This document shows, piece after piece, positions 10,713 through 21,091 of a stretch of DNA of 64,000 nt. Source of the stretch: Gymnopilus junonius (Eukaryota; Basidiomycota; Agaricomycetes; Agaricales; Galerinaceae); assembly GCA_015501075.1 (NCBI GenBank), contig JADNYJ010000058.1, forward strand, positions 124,001-188,000. The letters run 5' to 3'. Position numbers and translations under genes: made by a program. The notes under the pieces were generated by a model, which was not told where the DNA came from, ran no database searches, and saw only the letters and a list, made by a program, of their open reading frames with translations. The number at the start of each line of letters is the position of its first letter. Position 1 is the first letter of the stretch.

Positions 10713-12568
10713 TCATTGATTGAGTACCCATGAGGTCATAAAGTGTTTGAGGTTCTTGTGATTGGAGATAATGGTGATGGGATGAGGAGATGCAATGAGC
10801 CAGTAACGCATATCATGGAAAGTGTCGACAATAGACAGAAGTTCCTTGTCATGGATGTCATAATTAATTTCTGCAGGGGAAAGCTTTCGTGAATGATATG
10901 CGACAGGATGAAGTAAACCGGACTCATCGGGTTGGAGGTGAATGGAGGCGAGAGCAAAGTCAGAGGCATCTGTGATGATGGTAGAGGGGAGTTGAGGATC
11001 AAAATGGCGAAGTACAGGAGCAGTGGTGAAAGCAAGTTTCAGGGATTTGAAAGCTTGACAAGTGGCATTCATTAATCCTTTGAAGTTTTCTCTGGCAGCT
11101 TTCATGGTAAGGGAAGTGAGGGGAAGAGTAATTTTGGAGAAATGGTGAATGAAACGGTGGTAGAAGTTGGCAAAACCTAAAAAAGATTGGATGTCCTTGA
11201 CAGTCTTGGGAACCAGCCACTCAGTGACAGTGCTAAGCTTCTTGGGATTCATTTGAACACCTGCAGAAGAAATGATAAATCCAAGATATTCAACATGAGA
11301 CTTATCAAATTCACATTTCTTGGCATTGGCAAACAAATGAGCTGAGCATAAGCAGTTGAGGACTTGATGGACAAAATGGTCATGGTCTTGGCCTGGTCTT
11401 GAAAAAATGAGGATGTCATTGAGGTAAACCATGCAGGTGATATCGAGGAATTTGCGTAAAGTGTCCTGGATAAAAGCTTGGAAAGTAGTGGGTGTGTTAG
11501 TTAATCCAAAAGGCATGACAGTGTACTCATAGAGGCCAAGATGGGTATGGAAGGCAGTCTTCCACTCATCTCCCTCCTTAATGCAGATAAGGTTGAAAGC
11601 ATTCTTGAGGTTGATGACAGTGAATTTGTTGCAGCTGGCAACCCAGTCCATAAGATCTTGTGTGAGAGGTAAAGGATAATGATTCTTCTTGGTGATAGTG
11701 TTGAGTCCACAATAATCCACACAAAGATGTAGGTCGCCAGTCTTCCATTTGATGAACAGGATGGGAGCAGCGGCAGATGAAGTTGAATGTTGAATGAAAC
11801 CCTTTGTGAGATGTTCTTGAATATAATCCGAAAGGGCCTTTTGTTCATCTGGAGAGAGGGAATAAATTGGACCGAAGGGAGGTTGTTTGCCATCCTCAAG
11901 TTCAATATTGATGTCATAAGGTCGATGATCAGGTAACCATTGGACTTCAATAGGTGAGAAAACATTGAGATAGGCATGGTATTTGGAAGGAACGAGCTGC
12001 CGTATTTCCTCATCAGGATCAGGAATGTCATTAGGGAATTTTGGAGGAGGTTCAGGAGGGGGTTGTGCTGGTGGGCATGGTGCAGTTGGTGGTTCAGAAG
12101 TTAAGGTGTTGATATGATCTTCAAGGTCATTGTTGGGCATATACCAGATACAGAAGACTTGTTGGTTTTTTGCATATTTGTGGAATCGACCTGGGGTGAC
12201 ATGAGAAATGTCGATGGGCTTATTGGGAGGGCCATAGACAGGGTCTGGAGGTTGGAGGGGAGATAACCAGATTGCCTTTAACTTGGCATGACTAGGGCAG
12301 TTTAGAGTCACAGGATGAAGGACGGATGGGAAAGACCTAAAATTAGCAAAAATGCCAGATGGAAAGACTTCACAAGTCAGTTTTGGCACTAAAGAAAGGT
12401 CAGGGATAATAGCACAAGAGGGACTGCCATTAAGATGAAGGCCTAGACCGACAGAGGAAATAGTGAAATGAGAGGATTCTTCTGGGCTTCCAAGACTGTA
12501 GCCTTTGCTGAAAGCAGAGACAGGGAAGGAATGATTAGCACCACAGCAAGAAAGGGTGAGCTTACCGC
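10713..12568 (-). pseudogene. Gypsy 1 reverse transcriptase-RNase H
   Basis: A 639-codon open frame whose first about 20 codons come from the adjacent LTR. Motifs in order: QPPFGPIYSLSPDEQKAL, LHLCVDYCGLN, NAFNLICIKEGDEWKTAF, MPFGLTNTPTTFQAFI, VYLNDILIFS, YLGFIISSAGVQMNPKK, SFLGFANFYHRFIHHFSK, RNase H ITDASDFALASIHLQP and YDIHDKELLSIV. The RT active-site YLDD is changed to YLND, a substitution in a metal-binding aspartate, so polymerase activity is unlikely even though the frame is open. Confidence 0.9.
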
Positions 12569-13903
12569 TGATAAGTTTTGGTAGTTTGTAGGTATGAAAA
12601 ACAATATAAATCACTTTTATTAAACCCAACAAATATCCCTTGACTTGTGTAAGTTCTGGGGAGTGTAAGTATCAATGTCTTTTAATTAAGTTCGCTTTTA
12701 TGGGGTTTTACAATGAATTGTAGGGGCTCTTTGGATAATGGATCACTTTAATTGACTTTCTGGCTTGGAACTTCTCTAAACTTGACTAATCTCTTCTTGA
12801 GATAAAACTAGGCTCTGGCTATGCTTTTGAACTAAAAGACTTCATACTTTTGTAGCTGAGTGATGCTCTGTCTACTCCCAACTACTCAACTAGGTCCTGA
12901 CTTGAATAATAAGCCTTTGCTTAATCTATCTCTATCTGAGCTCAATTCTAAGTTTGTCTGAAGCTTCTTCGCTTTTATATCAATCAATTATCTTTCTATT
13001 ATCGAGTTTAGAAGCCAGACACTCAATTGTATTGCTATGACTCGAGGGGTGCTGTCTGCTTGCTTTTCTACACTAATTCTACTGGGTTTTTATACTATTT
13101 TCCTGGGCATCTTACTAAGCTAATTTGATAAGCACTGTGTAATTAATTATCTCATCATTGGTCTGCTTCGGAGTGAGGGGAATTATGCCATTGGTTGGGC
13201 ATATTCATCAGGTGCCAAATATTTATCTCATTGCCATTTAAGGCATTTTATCGGATTAATATTCCTGCTGTTGCAATCTTGCAATGGCCAGTACATTATA
13301 GTGTCTTTAATATTTTATCTACCTTGCCGAGGATTTGTCTCCATCCTCAGGGGATCGTTAATGTGTCTAGGACAGGTGTATACTTATTAGTTCTATGAGG
13401 GAACGCGAGGGGATGAGCATCCTTGTATCGCATCTTCGTATTACCAAAAATAGCACCTGCTCCAATGTCGATCATCGTGGATCATTCCATTTCTGGTTAC
13501 ATTCCTCCGGATGATAAAAATAGATTATGCCACTTTGGAGTAATTGACTTGTTTGGTCTGTCACTCTGCATTTCTATATCGGGTCAAAGGTCATTCCCAT
13601 TGTCTGTGCACGTCTCTGCACTCCCTTGGTAGTAGTTTTAAATAAACTCGAGGCCCCTACTAGTGTGTAAGAACTGTAGTAATTCACTTGTGTATCTTAT
13701 AATAAATGATTAATGATTACTAGGTGATCATAATCATTATATCTTCTGATATTAAGCTTTTAATGTTTTAATGTGGTTTTCTTGAGTATATTCAGGATGT
13801 TTAAGCTTGGGAAGGCTATCAACAACCTATATTAATTTATAGAGATGGTCGAAAATAATGGGGATGGCCTGTTTTCACACATAGCCATGTAACGGTCTCA
13901 TCA
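12569..13903 (-). repeat. Solo LTR of element X, inserted in Gypsy 1 between protease and RT
   Basis: In minus orientation it begins TGATGAGACCGTTACATGG (13903 leftwards) and ends ACTTATCA (12569), TG...CA, 1335 bp. It matches the LTRs at 17079-18415 and 33829-35157 in inverted orientation. The coding flanks WVHG (right) and GKLTLSCC (left) would be nearly continuous without it. The short flanks ATGG and GCGG resemble a mutated target duplication, but no perfect 5-bp TSD is present. Confidence 0.85.
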
Positions 13904-14376
13904 CCATGAACCCAATTGATGTCCAGGTTATGCTGCTTGAGCCAATTGAGACCAAGGAGAACGGGGTACAGCATGTTGACAATGCCAAGATGGAGGACTT
14001 CGGAATGATTGCACACTTTTAATTTAGCAATGATGTCATGCATAAGAAGTCCGGAGGTAAGGGGTTGATCATCGATTGTATAAATTGGGATCAGGTGAGG
14101 CTTGGCAATGCGGGGTAAGGAATGACGTTGAGAGAACCAATTACTGATATGAGATTTCATCGATCCACAGTCTATGAATGTGAAAGTCTTGTTGCTTTTC
14201 CAGTTGGGAAAGGACAGAGTGATAGGAATGAAGAAATGAGCTCTGTTCAAAGGATTGGTATGGACATGATGATGCAACAAGAAATTAGGAATCACAGAAA
14301 TAGAAAACCAATCACCATTCTTGGCTCGGATGAAAGGCAGGGGTCGATGGAGAGGGAGAAGATCAGCTCCATCCAT
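13904..14376 (-). pseudogene. Gypsy 1 retropepsin-like protease
   Basis: The frame includes TFIDCGSMKSHISNWF, corresponding to the retropepsin D-[ST]-G loop but with Cys in place of Ser/Thr (DCG). It continues to LGLNWLKQHNLDINWVHG, the usual end of the protease domain before the RT linker, and then runs into the solo LTR. Confidence 0.75.
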
Positions 14377-14393
14377 TGCTGAAGAAGTTGGAA

Positions 14394-14816
14394 CTACTTC
14401 TTCTCCGGCTTGGCTTTTCCCTGTGCACTGTTGGAAGTGGACACTGAGGAGTTGCTCTTGGCGCCATGTTTAGCTTGACACTTCCTACAGTTTTCAATGG
14501 AGTGCCCAGGGTGACCACAGTAAAGACAGAGGTTGTTCTTGATTCGATGATCATGTTTCTGCTTCATAAGAGGGCCTCGAGGACCAGTTGCAGGTGCAGT
14601 AGTGATAGCATCAACATCCATGAGGACAACATTGTTAGTGGTCAAAGAAGTCATGATTGTGGATGGAAGGGTAGTGGCAGGTGGTTCTTGATGTGAGGAG
14701 CTGTGTTGCTGTTGCTTTGGGGCCTTCTTCTGGTCATCTTTTTTCCTCTGAGCTTCACGTTCCAAAATGTTGGAATCAATCATAAGGATGATGGGTTCCC
14801 AAGCCATCAAAGTCAA
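14394..14816 (-). pseudogene. Gypsy 1 gag C-terminal region with CCHC zinc knuckle
   Basis: It contains CLYCGHPGHSIENC, a CX2CX4HX4C zinc knuckle that binds element RNA in gag proteins, followed by a lysine-rich tail. It overlaps the preceding gag frame by a few codons in a different frame, suggesting an indel between the two halves. Confidence 0.8.
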
Positions 14817-15424
14817 AGGTTTGTCTGTGATGTGATGTTGACAAGAGTGTCCTTGACCATAGGCTTGAGTTCTTGAAGGAAGTACTTGATCTTACTTTGT
14901 TTGGTAAGGTTGAGGTGCAAAGAGATTTCAAGAAAATGAGTAAGATAGGTGTGTGCCAAACCAGTCTGGTGAAGATTGTCGAGTTTATGTTGGGAGTTCT
15001 GAACACGAGCAGGGTCTTGAAACTTCTGCTTGAAAGTAGCAATGAAATTTGGCCAGTTGAAAAGCATGGGGGAAGAAGAAGTCTTGAGGTAGTTGAACCA
15101 TTTGACTGGGATCCCATCCTTGAGATAGAGTGATAGAAAGAGGACTTTGTGATGGTCAGTAGGAAAACTGATCGAGTTGAAGGCAACGATGCATTCAATT
15201 TTGTGGAGGAAAGGAATAACTTCTTTGTGCTTCCCAGAGAAAATCCCAGGGTTTTGAACCTTGACGGCCATTCCTAGAGGCTTAGCGGGAGGCGGCAGGG
15301 CAGGCTGTTGTTGCTGCTGCATAAGGACCTGAGTGAGAGTCTGTTGAAAGGTGACCTGGTTTTCTGTCAAGATGCCAAACATGCACATGAGGTCAGTCAC
15401 ATATTGGGGTTGGTACTTGGTCAT
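14813..15424 (-). pseudogene. Gypsy 1 gag, capsid region
   Basis: It starts MTKYQPQYVTDLMCMFGIL at 15424. A polyglutamine run is followed by NPGIFSGKHKEVIPFLHKIE, KDGIPVKWFNYL, NFIATFKQKFQDP and LDNLHQTGLAHTYLTHFLEI, the recognisable capsid-like retrotransposon gag helices. It is open for 203 codons and then shifts frame near 14813. Confidence 0.8.
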
Positions 15425-15468
15425 AGTGACCTCATGAGGGAGAACTTGAGGTGCAGCAGGATATGGAT

Positions 15469-15948
15469 TGTTGACAGTCTGATTGTTAAGTTCTCAATGG
15501 AAAGAAGGCGGAGCAAGCAGAGGTGATCCACGTCGGAGCTATGTCGGAGTACGTCGGTGTTGGAGTTGGTCTTAGCATAATGTATGTAGATGTAGGGTTG
15601 AGACTTCAGCTTCAACATGTGTGTTGCACTCCATTGTCTGGATGTTGTCTCGAATTTCAGAGTTGGATCGGAATGAGAGAGTGGAGTAGAGAGCATGGAT
15701 CGATTAATGAACAATATACAAACTGAGGTACCTAATAATAGTTCTAAGGTTTTTATACTATGGAGGAAACTAAGCAGAGACTGTACATGTACTAGTGAGC
15801 AGGCAGACATGTAAGGTTACTCAGAGTTGCCTAGCTATGTGTAGTCTAAGTGTCTACATGTTCCAGGACTTGTAGTAATTCGAGGGGATCATGAGGTCAG
15901 AGTTCATATAGTCGGAGATTGGAGTTGGTCAGAGGCGTGTATATAACA
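15469..15948 (-). repeat. 3' LTR of a second Gypsy family (Gypsy 2)
   Basis: In minus orientation it runs TGTTATATACACGCC (15948) to CAGACTGTCAACA (15469), giving TGTT...AACA ends and about 480 bp. Immediately before it in minus orientation is a purine run AGGGGGAAATAC (15960-15949), a good polypurine tract, which identifies it as a 3' LTR. Its recurring CTCCGAC words are also frequent in the gag-pol at 35158-38493, suggesting the same element. It lies 45 bp upstream of the Gypsy 1 gag ATG. Confidence 0.65.
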
Positions 15949-16077
15949 GTATTTCCCCCTAAGGCTGAACCTTGAGGCCTGTGTGTGGGAATGGTCATGT
16001 GCTGGTTGGTTTTGGTTGTTTGAAATTTCCGTTTGGTCCTTTCTTCATTATTGTCATCCTACCTCCCCCCCATCAAT

Positions 16078-17078
16078 ATGTTGCACCACAGTTCCAATTC
16101 AGAGGTTTTCAAAAACCTCGAAGACCTCGAAGTGCAGGAGCAGCAACTCGCACTCCAGAGGGAAGAGCTTCGTCAGAAGCAGGAACGGATAGAGCAGAGG
16201 TGATGGGAGGCAGAGGAGTGTGCAGAGGTGGAACGGGCAGTGGAAGAAGCATGGAAGGTGGCTGAAGCAGAGGCAGCAGTGGAGGCGGAGCAGAGGAAAA
16301 CTGTGAAGGGGAAGAAGAAGGTGCAGAAGGCAGCTGCAACACAGCAGCAGGTGGTCGCAATGCAGGAGTTGGCCGGAGTGTATGAGGCGGTGGTCGGAGT
16401 CATCTGCATCCAGTGCGTGCAGGCGGGGGCAGAGTGCCTATGGCCAAGGTAAGTCCCATTTAATGTTTCTTTGTTATGATTTATTTTTTGACTTGTGATT
16501 TGTTTTAGGGAGGGTACCAGCAAGGCAGCATCGTGCAACTGCTGCCGAGTGCAGCACAAGGCTTGCAAGACTGGTGGAGGAGCTGCGAGGTTGGAGGGTC
16601 AGGCAGAGTCAGGGGTATGACCAGCCAAGGCAACGGGGGTGGCAAAAACCAAGCCCAAGATGATGGCGGAGGCACAGAATGGGCCGGGTATCAAGTGCAT
16701 TGTTCAATACTTGAGGGAGATCCGGGACTTGTTGGAAGACATGTCCTGGGTTCAAGATCCCCCATACACACCATCGGAGCCAAGTGCATCAGAGTACATA
16801 CCATTGGACCAGGAGGAGATCACTCAGAGGCAGAGTACCTGAATGAGAGGTACGAGAGGGTCGTGGTGGCCTTGGACGTGGGGAAGAAGGTTGAGGTAGG
16901 AGTCAGAGTCAGAGGAGTCAGAGGAGTCAGAGGACAGGTGGTTGGAGCAGTGATGGGTGACAGGAGGAAACAGACGAGTGAGAGTGAGAGTGAGATGAGG
17001 AAGAGGTGGGGTTGAAGAGGAAGAGGAAGGAGTCATCAGAGTCAGAGTCGAGTCAGAGGAGGAGTACGAGGAGTACGA
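16078..17078 (+). pseudogene. Antisense gene of Gypsy 2: coiled coil plus Zn2Cys6-like cluster
   Basis: The ATG at 16078 opens a spliced frame antisense to the surrounding Gypsy. Residues about 10-90 are Glu/Lys/Arg/Gln-rich heptads (coiled coil) with one in-frame TGA after KQERIEQR. Cysteines follow in the order CIQC-VQAGAEC, then an intron (gtaagtccc to tgttttag, about 16449-16509), then SCNCC-RVQHKAC. The spacing is CX2CX6CX12CX2CX6C, within the fungal binuclear-cluster consensus. The tail is acidic (EEEEE, SEEEYEEYD) and ends against the LTR at 17079, with further stops. It lies between the polypurine tract and the missing pol end, so it is an extra gene of the retrotransposon. A DNA-binding role is inferred, not shown. 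Confidence 0.6.
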
Positions 17079-18415
17079 TGATGAGACTGTTACAGGCTAT
17101 GCATGAAATGGGCCATCCCCATTATTTCGACCATCTCTATAAATTAATATAGGTTGTTGATAGCCTTCCCGAGCTTAAACATCCTGAATATCCTCAAGAA
17201 AACCACATTAAAACATTAAAAGCTTAATATCAAAAGATATAATGATAATGATTATGATCACCTAGTAATCATTAATCATTTATTATAAGATACACAAGCG
17301 AATTACTACAGTCCTTACACACTAGTAGGGGCCTCGAGTTTATTTAAAATAACTACCAAGGGAGTGCGGAGACATGCACAGACAATGGGAGCGACCTTTG
17401 ACCCGATATAGAAATGCAGAGTGACAGACCAAACAAGTCAATTACTCCGAAGCGGCATAATCTATTTTTATCATCCGGAGGAATGTAACCAGAAATGGAA
17501 TGATCCACGATGATCGACATCAGAGCGGGTGCTATTTTTGGTAATATGAAGACGCGACACAAGGACGCTCATCCCCTGTGCTCCCTCATAAAACTAATAA
17601 GAATACACCTGTCCTAGACACATTAGCGATCCCCTGAGGATGTAGACAAAATCCTCTGTGAGGTAGATAAATATTAAAGACACTATAATGAACCGGCCAT
17701 TGCACAATCGCAACAGCAGGAATATTAATTCGATAAAATGCCTTAAACGGCAATGAGATAAATATTCGGTGCTTGATGAATATGCCCAACCAATGGCATA
17801 ATTCCCCTCACTCCGAAGCGGACCAATGACAAGATAATTAATTACACAGCACTTATCAATGTAGCTTAGTAAGACACCCAGTAAAATAGTATAAAAACCA
17901 GTAGAATTAGTGTAGAAAAGCAAGCAGACAGTACCCCTCGAGTCGTAGCAATACAATCGAGTGTCTGACTTCTAAACTCGATAATAGAAAGATAATTGAT
18001 TGATATAAAAGCGAAGAAGCTTCAGATAAACTAAGAATTGAGCTCAGAATAGAGATAGATTAAGCAAAGGCTTATTATTCAAGTCAGGACCTAGTTGAGT
18101 AGTTGGGAGTAGACAGAGCATCACTCAGCTACAAAAGTATGAAGTCTTTTAGTTCAAAAGCATAGCCAGAGCCTAGTTTTATCTCAAGAAGAGATTAGTC
18201 AAGTTTAGAGAAGTTCCAAGCCAGAAAGTCAATTAAAGTGATCCATTATCCAAAAAGCCCCTACAATTCATTGTAAAACCCCATAAAAGCGAACTTAATT
18301 AAAAGACATTGATACTTACACTCACCAGAACTTACACAAGTCAAGGGATATTTGTTGGGTTTAATAAAAGCGATTTATATTGTTTTTCATACCTACAAAC
18401 TACCAAAACTTATCA
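17079..18415 (+). repeat. 5' LTR of element X
   Basis: 1337 bp, TG...CA. It differs from the 3' LTR by scattered substitutions and small indels (for example CTGTTACAGGCTATGCATG against CCGTTACATGGCTATGTGTG near the start), so the insertion is not very recent. Confidence 0.9.
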
Positions 18416-18492
18416 TCTGGAGCCCACCGCAAGGGGGGGTGAAAGTTCAGTCTCTAGATAAATTATTATTCGCATTTTAAAAAGTTAAAGGA

Positions 18493-19900
18493 ATGACAGC
18501 ATCTTCTCAAAGATCCAAAATTCCTAGATTAACTAAAAATTCTCTACATGCTGGAACAGAAGCATTTGAGTTACCGACACGAAAGAGTCAGAGGCAAGTG
18601 AGTCATCAGTTAAGCACTGCTCAGCTCAGCCAAAATCCTGTGGAGATAGAAAGAATTCCTGGTGAATTTATTTCTTCAGAAGACGAAGTTACAAACTTAG
18701 TACTTCAAAATGAAGGTCTGAGTGAGGAACTCCAGTCTACTACCCCCACACCTTCTTTTCCAAATTTTAATTTCAAAACACTTCTATTTTATCATCAAAA
18801 AATATAAAGACCACAATGCCAAATAATTCTAAAATGCCGAAGGTGGGCGAGCGAGGAGCCCCTACCTTTAGCAATGAAAAACCTGAAGAGCTACCACGAT
18901 TCTTTAGAGTAATGGAAGAGTGGTTTGCTGAAAATACATCTTTGACTGATAAAGAAAAGAAGCAAAAATTAGTTGACTATGTTGCGATTGGTGTAGATGA
19001 GAATGGAAAGCATTCACAGAATTTGACAGTGGTACATATGCAGAATTTAAGGAAGCTATTAAGAAAAGCTATCCTACTGTTGCTCAAGCAGAAAATGCAT
19101 CCGCTGATAGACTACATCAAAAATTCTTACACATCCAAGCATTTCATTGCATCAATCAGAACATGTTGCTTCATTGACAAGGATTATGAGGGCTGAGATT
19201 GGTAAACTTAATAAAATCAATCCACCTCTAATCACCAATCATGAACTAGTTACCTTGTTCCTTGAGAAATTAGACCCAGAATTTAGACAATTGCTTGCGC
19301 ATAATTTAAGAACTCAAATCAGTTTGGTTCCAATAATATTAGCACTGCTGGAACGGATGCTTCTATTGCACAACCTAGTAAGCAACATGGAGAGGACCCT
19401 TACACAATTGAGGAAGTCTTCAAAATGGCTGCTTTTACTTCTGAAGAGTCAAAGAGTCCACTAGGAAAATTCTTTGCATTGGCAGGACTGGCGCCCAGCC
19501 ACCTCCAGTAAAGCATCTCCAGACATTAAAATGGAGGAGGTGTCAGCAAAAATGTTAGAAGGATGGGACAATTTACAGCGCAAAACAAATTCTCAGTTTC
19601 AACAAGGACAAGAAAATTTGTTGAAAGCAATAGAACGACAAAGTGTGCTGTTAAATGGCTTTTTAATGCGCCAGACAAATTATAGACCACCCTATCCAGC
19701 TCAGAATTATCCTATAATGTTGGCTCCCAGCCTTCAGCTCCAAGTCAGTCGCATATCCATCAAAATACTAATGGAGACATTTGTTTCTATTGTGCACAAC
19801 ATGGACACCGCGTTAATGAGTGTGTGGATGCAATTAGAGATAAGATTCTGGACTCATTATGAAGGGAAATGATAATAGGTATCGCCTAGCCAATGGACAA
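18493..19900 (+). pseudogene. Element X gag with CCHC knuckle, frameshifted
   Basis: A leader frame (18493-18807) is followed by MPNNSKMPKVGERGAPTFSN (18816) and LPRFFRVMEEWFAEN. The frame then shifts near 19005, where the next frame reads EFDSGTYAEFKEAIKKSYP. A third frame from 19147 continues ELVTLFLEKLDPEFRQLL. A zinc knuckle CFYCAQHGHRVNEC lies at about 19787-19828, in a frame different from the longest one. At least two frameshifts make it non-functional. Confidence 0.75.
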
Positions 19901-20765
19901 GTTATTCCATATGAGCGAGGATGACCCATGAAAGCATTTGTTGCAGAACAGCATAAAAAGGGAATTATTCCAGTAAGAAAAATTTCTAATGGAATAGTCA
20001 GTACCAATATTCAAGGAGAAGTGGATCCTATGAATAATAGTAATCCCAAATGATAGACAAGGAGATGCTGCTCTTTCCCAGTTATTGGGTGAGTTAGTAA
20101 ATAATCTTGGACTTGATACAGTAAAAGATACTTTAAGTGAAACACTTCAACGAAGTTACTTTGCTACAGAGGATGACCAAAATTTCAATTAAGCTCAATG
20201 AAGGGAGCATCCTTAGTACAGATGCGGAGTGGTACTACTATGACGCAAACTGAGAGCCAGCCAAGAAAACAACCTCCATCTAAAAATATTGAAACTTCTA
20301 TAGACAAGAAAAATAAAACAGAGAATAAAGATAAAGACAAGATCAAAAATAAGACATTGGAAGAAGTAGCAAGGGCACTGGTGTACCCAAATTCTAACAA
20401 CTCTGAGCCAAAGAAAAATGAATCACAAAAATTGGCCTCAAGACAATTAAGAGCACCTGAAATAGACATTCCTACTAAGGAAGGACCTGCATATAAAAAT
20501 CAAGCACCAGTCGAAGAAGGAATTGACTTAGATGCTGTGACAGAATCCATATTGGATGTACCATTTACTATGCCACTAAGGAATGTAGCAGGATTAGCAC
20601 CACAAATTCGTGAGCACTTAAGAACACAATTCTCACATTCCAGAAAGCCAGTAGTAAAGACATTTATGAGGGAAGGAATATCAGAAATTGGTCCTATCAG
20701 TGTATCTGATTTACCATTTGAGGCCTTCCTTGTCACAAAAGAAGGTGAAGGAGGAGCTCCAGCTG
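19901..20765 (+). pseudogene. Element X gag-pro linker, 5' half of the interrupted pro-pol frame
   Basis: The frame after the zinc knuckle reads RYRLANGQVIPYERG then TGA (19922-19924). From 20198 it is open, with a lysine/glutamate-rich linker, then LDVPFTMPLRNVAGLAPQIREH. It ends at GAPAG where the MULE is inserted. The MULE target duplication CTCCAGCTG occupies 20757-20765. Confidence 0.75.
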
Positions 20766-20806
20766 GGATTAAACTATTTGGAAACCCCCCTTTCTAATAG
20801 AAACCC
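20766..20806 (+). repeat. MULE left terminal inverted repeat
   Basis: 41 bp, identical to the reverse complement of 27458-27498; the similarity stops at the 42nd base. Confidence 0.95.
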
Positions 20807-21091
20807 GGTTGCTTATATGGAAATCCCACTTTTCTCCAGAAGCCCTAACCAAATAAAAGTCAGCATTGGGTGCTGCCGAGTAATTACTCAGCTGCAATGC
20901 TTTTGCCACATGTGACTTTATGGGAAACGAGTTGCACATTCAACGGTCTTCATTGTGCCGCATTCATTAATGCTCATTGTTGATGTCTGGTACCGTCTCC
21001 TCATCTCTTATACATCCTATCATACTTCTGGACATGTGAGAGGTAAGTACCCACTTTCTATTGTTCTGTGGGCTCGTAATGGCTGTATGTT

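Larger units (their letters stand above)
9150..15468 (-). mobile_element. Ty3/Gypsy retrotransposon 1, internal region, degenerate
   Basis: In minus-strand order it carries gag with a zinc knuckle, protease, reverse transcriptase, RNase H and integrase. It has no LTR of its own at either end: on the left it is cut inside the pol 3' region against a Helitron-like fragment, and on the right an LTR of a different Gypsy family sits just before the gag start. A solo LTR of element X splits it at 12569-13903. Confidence 0.85.

Noticed and set aside
13195..13632. Short plus-strand ORFs repeated at 17353-17789 and 34331-34570 as a conserved small-protein family
   Set aside because: They recur only because they lie in the three LTR copies of element X; no coding signature beyond LTR identity.
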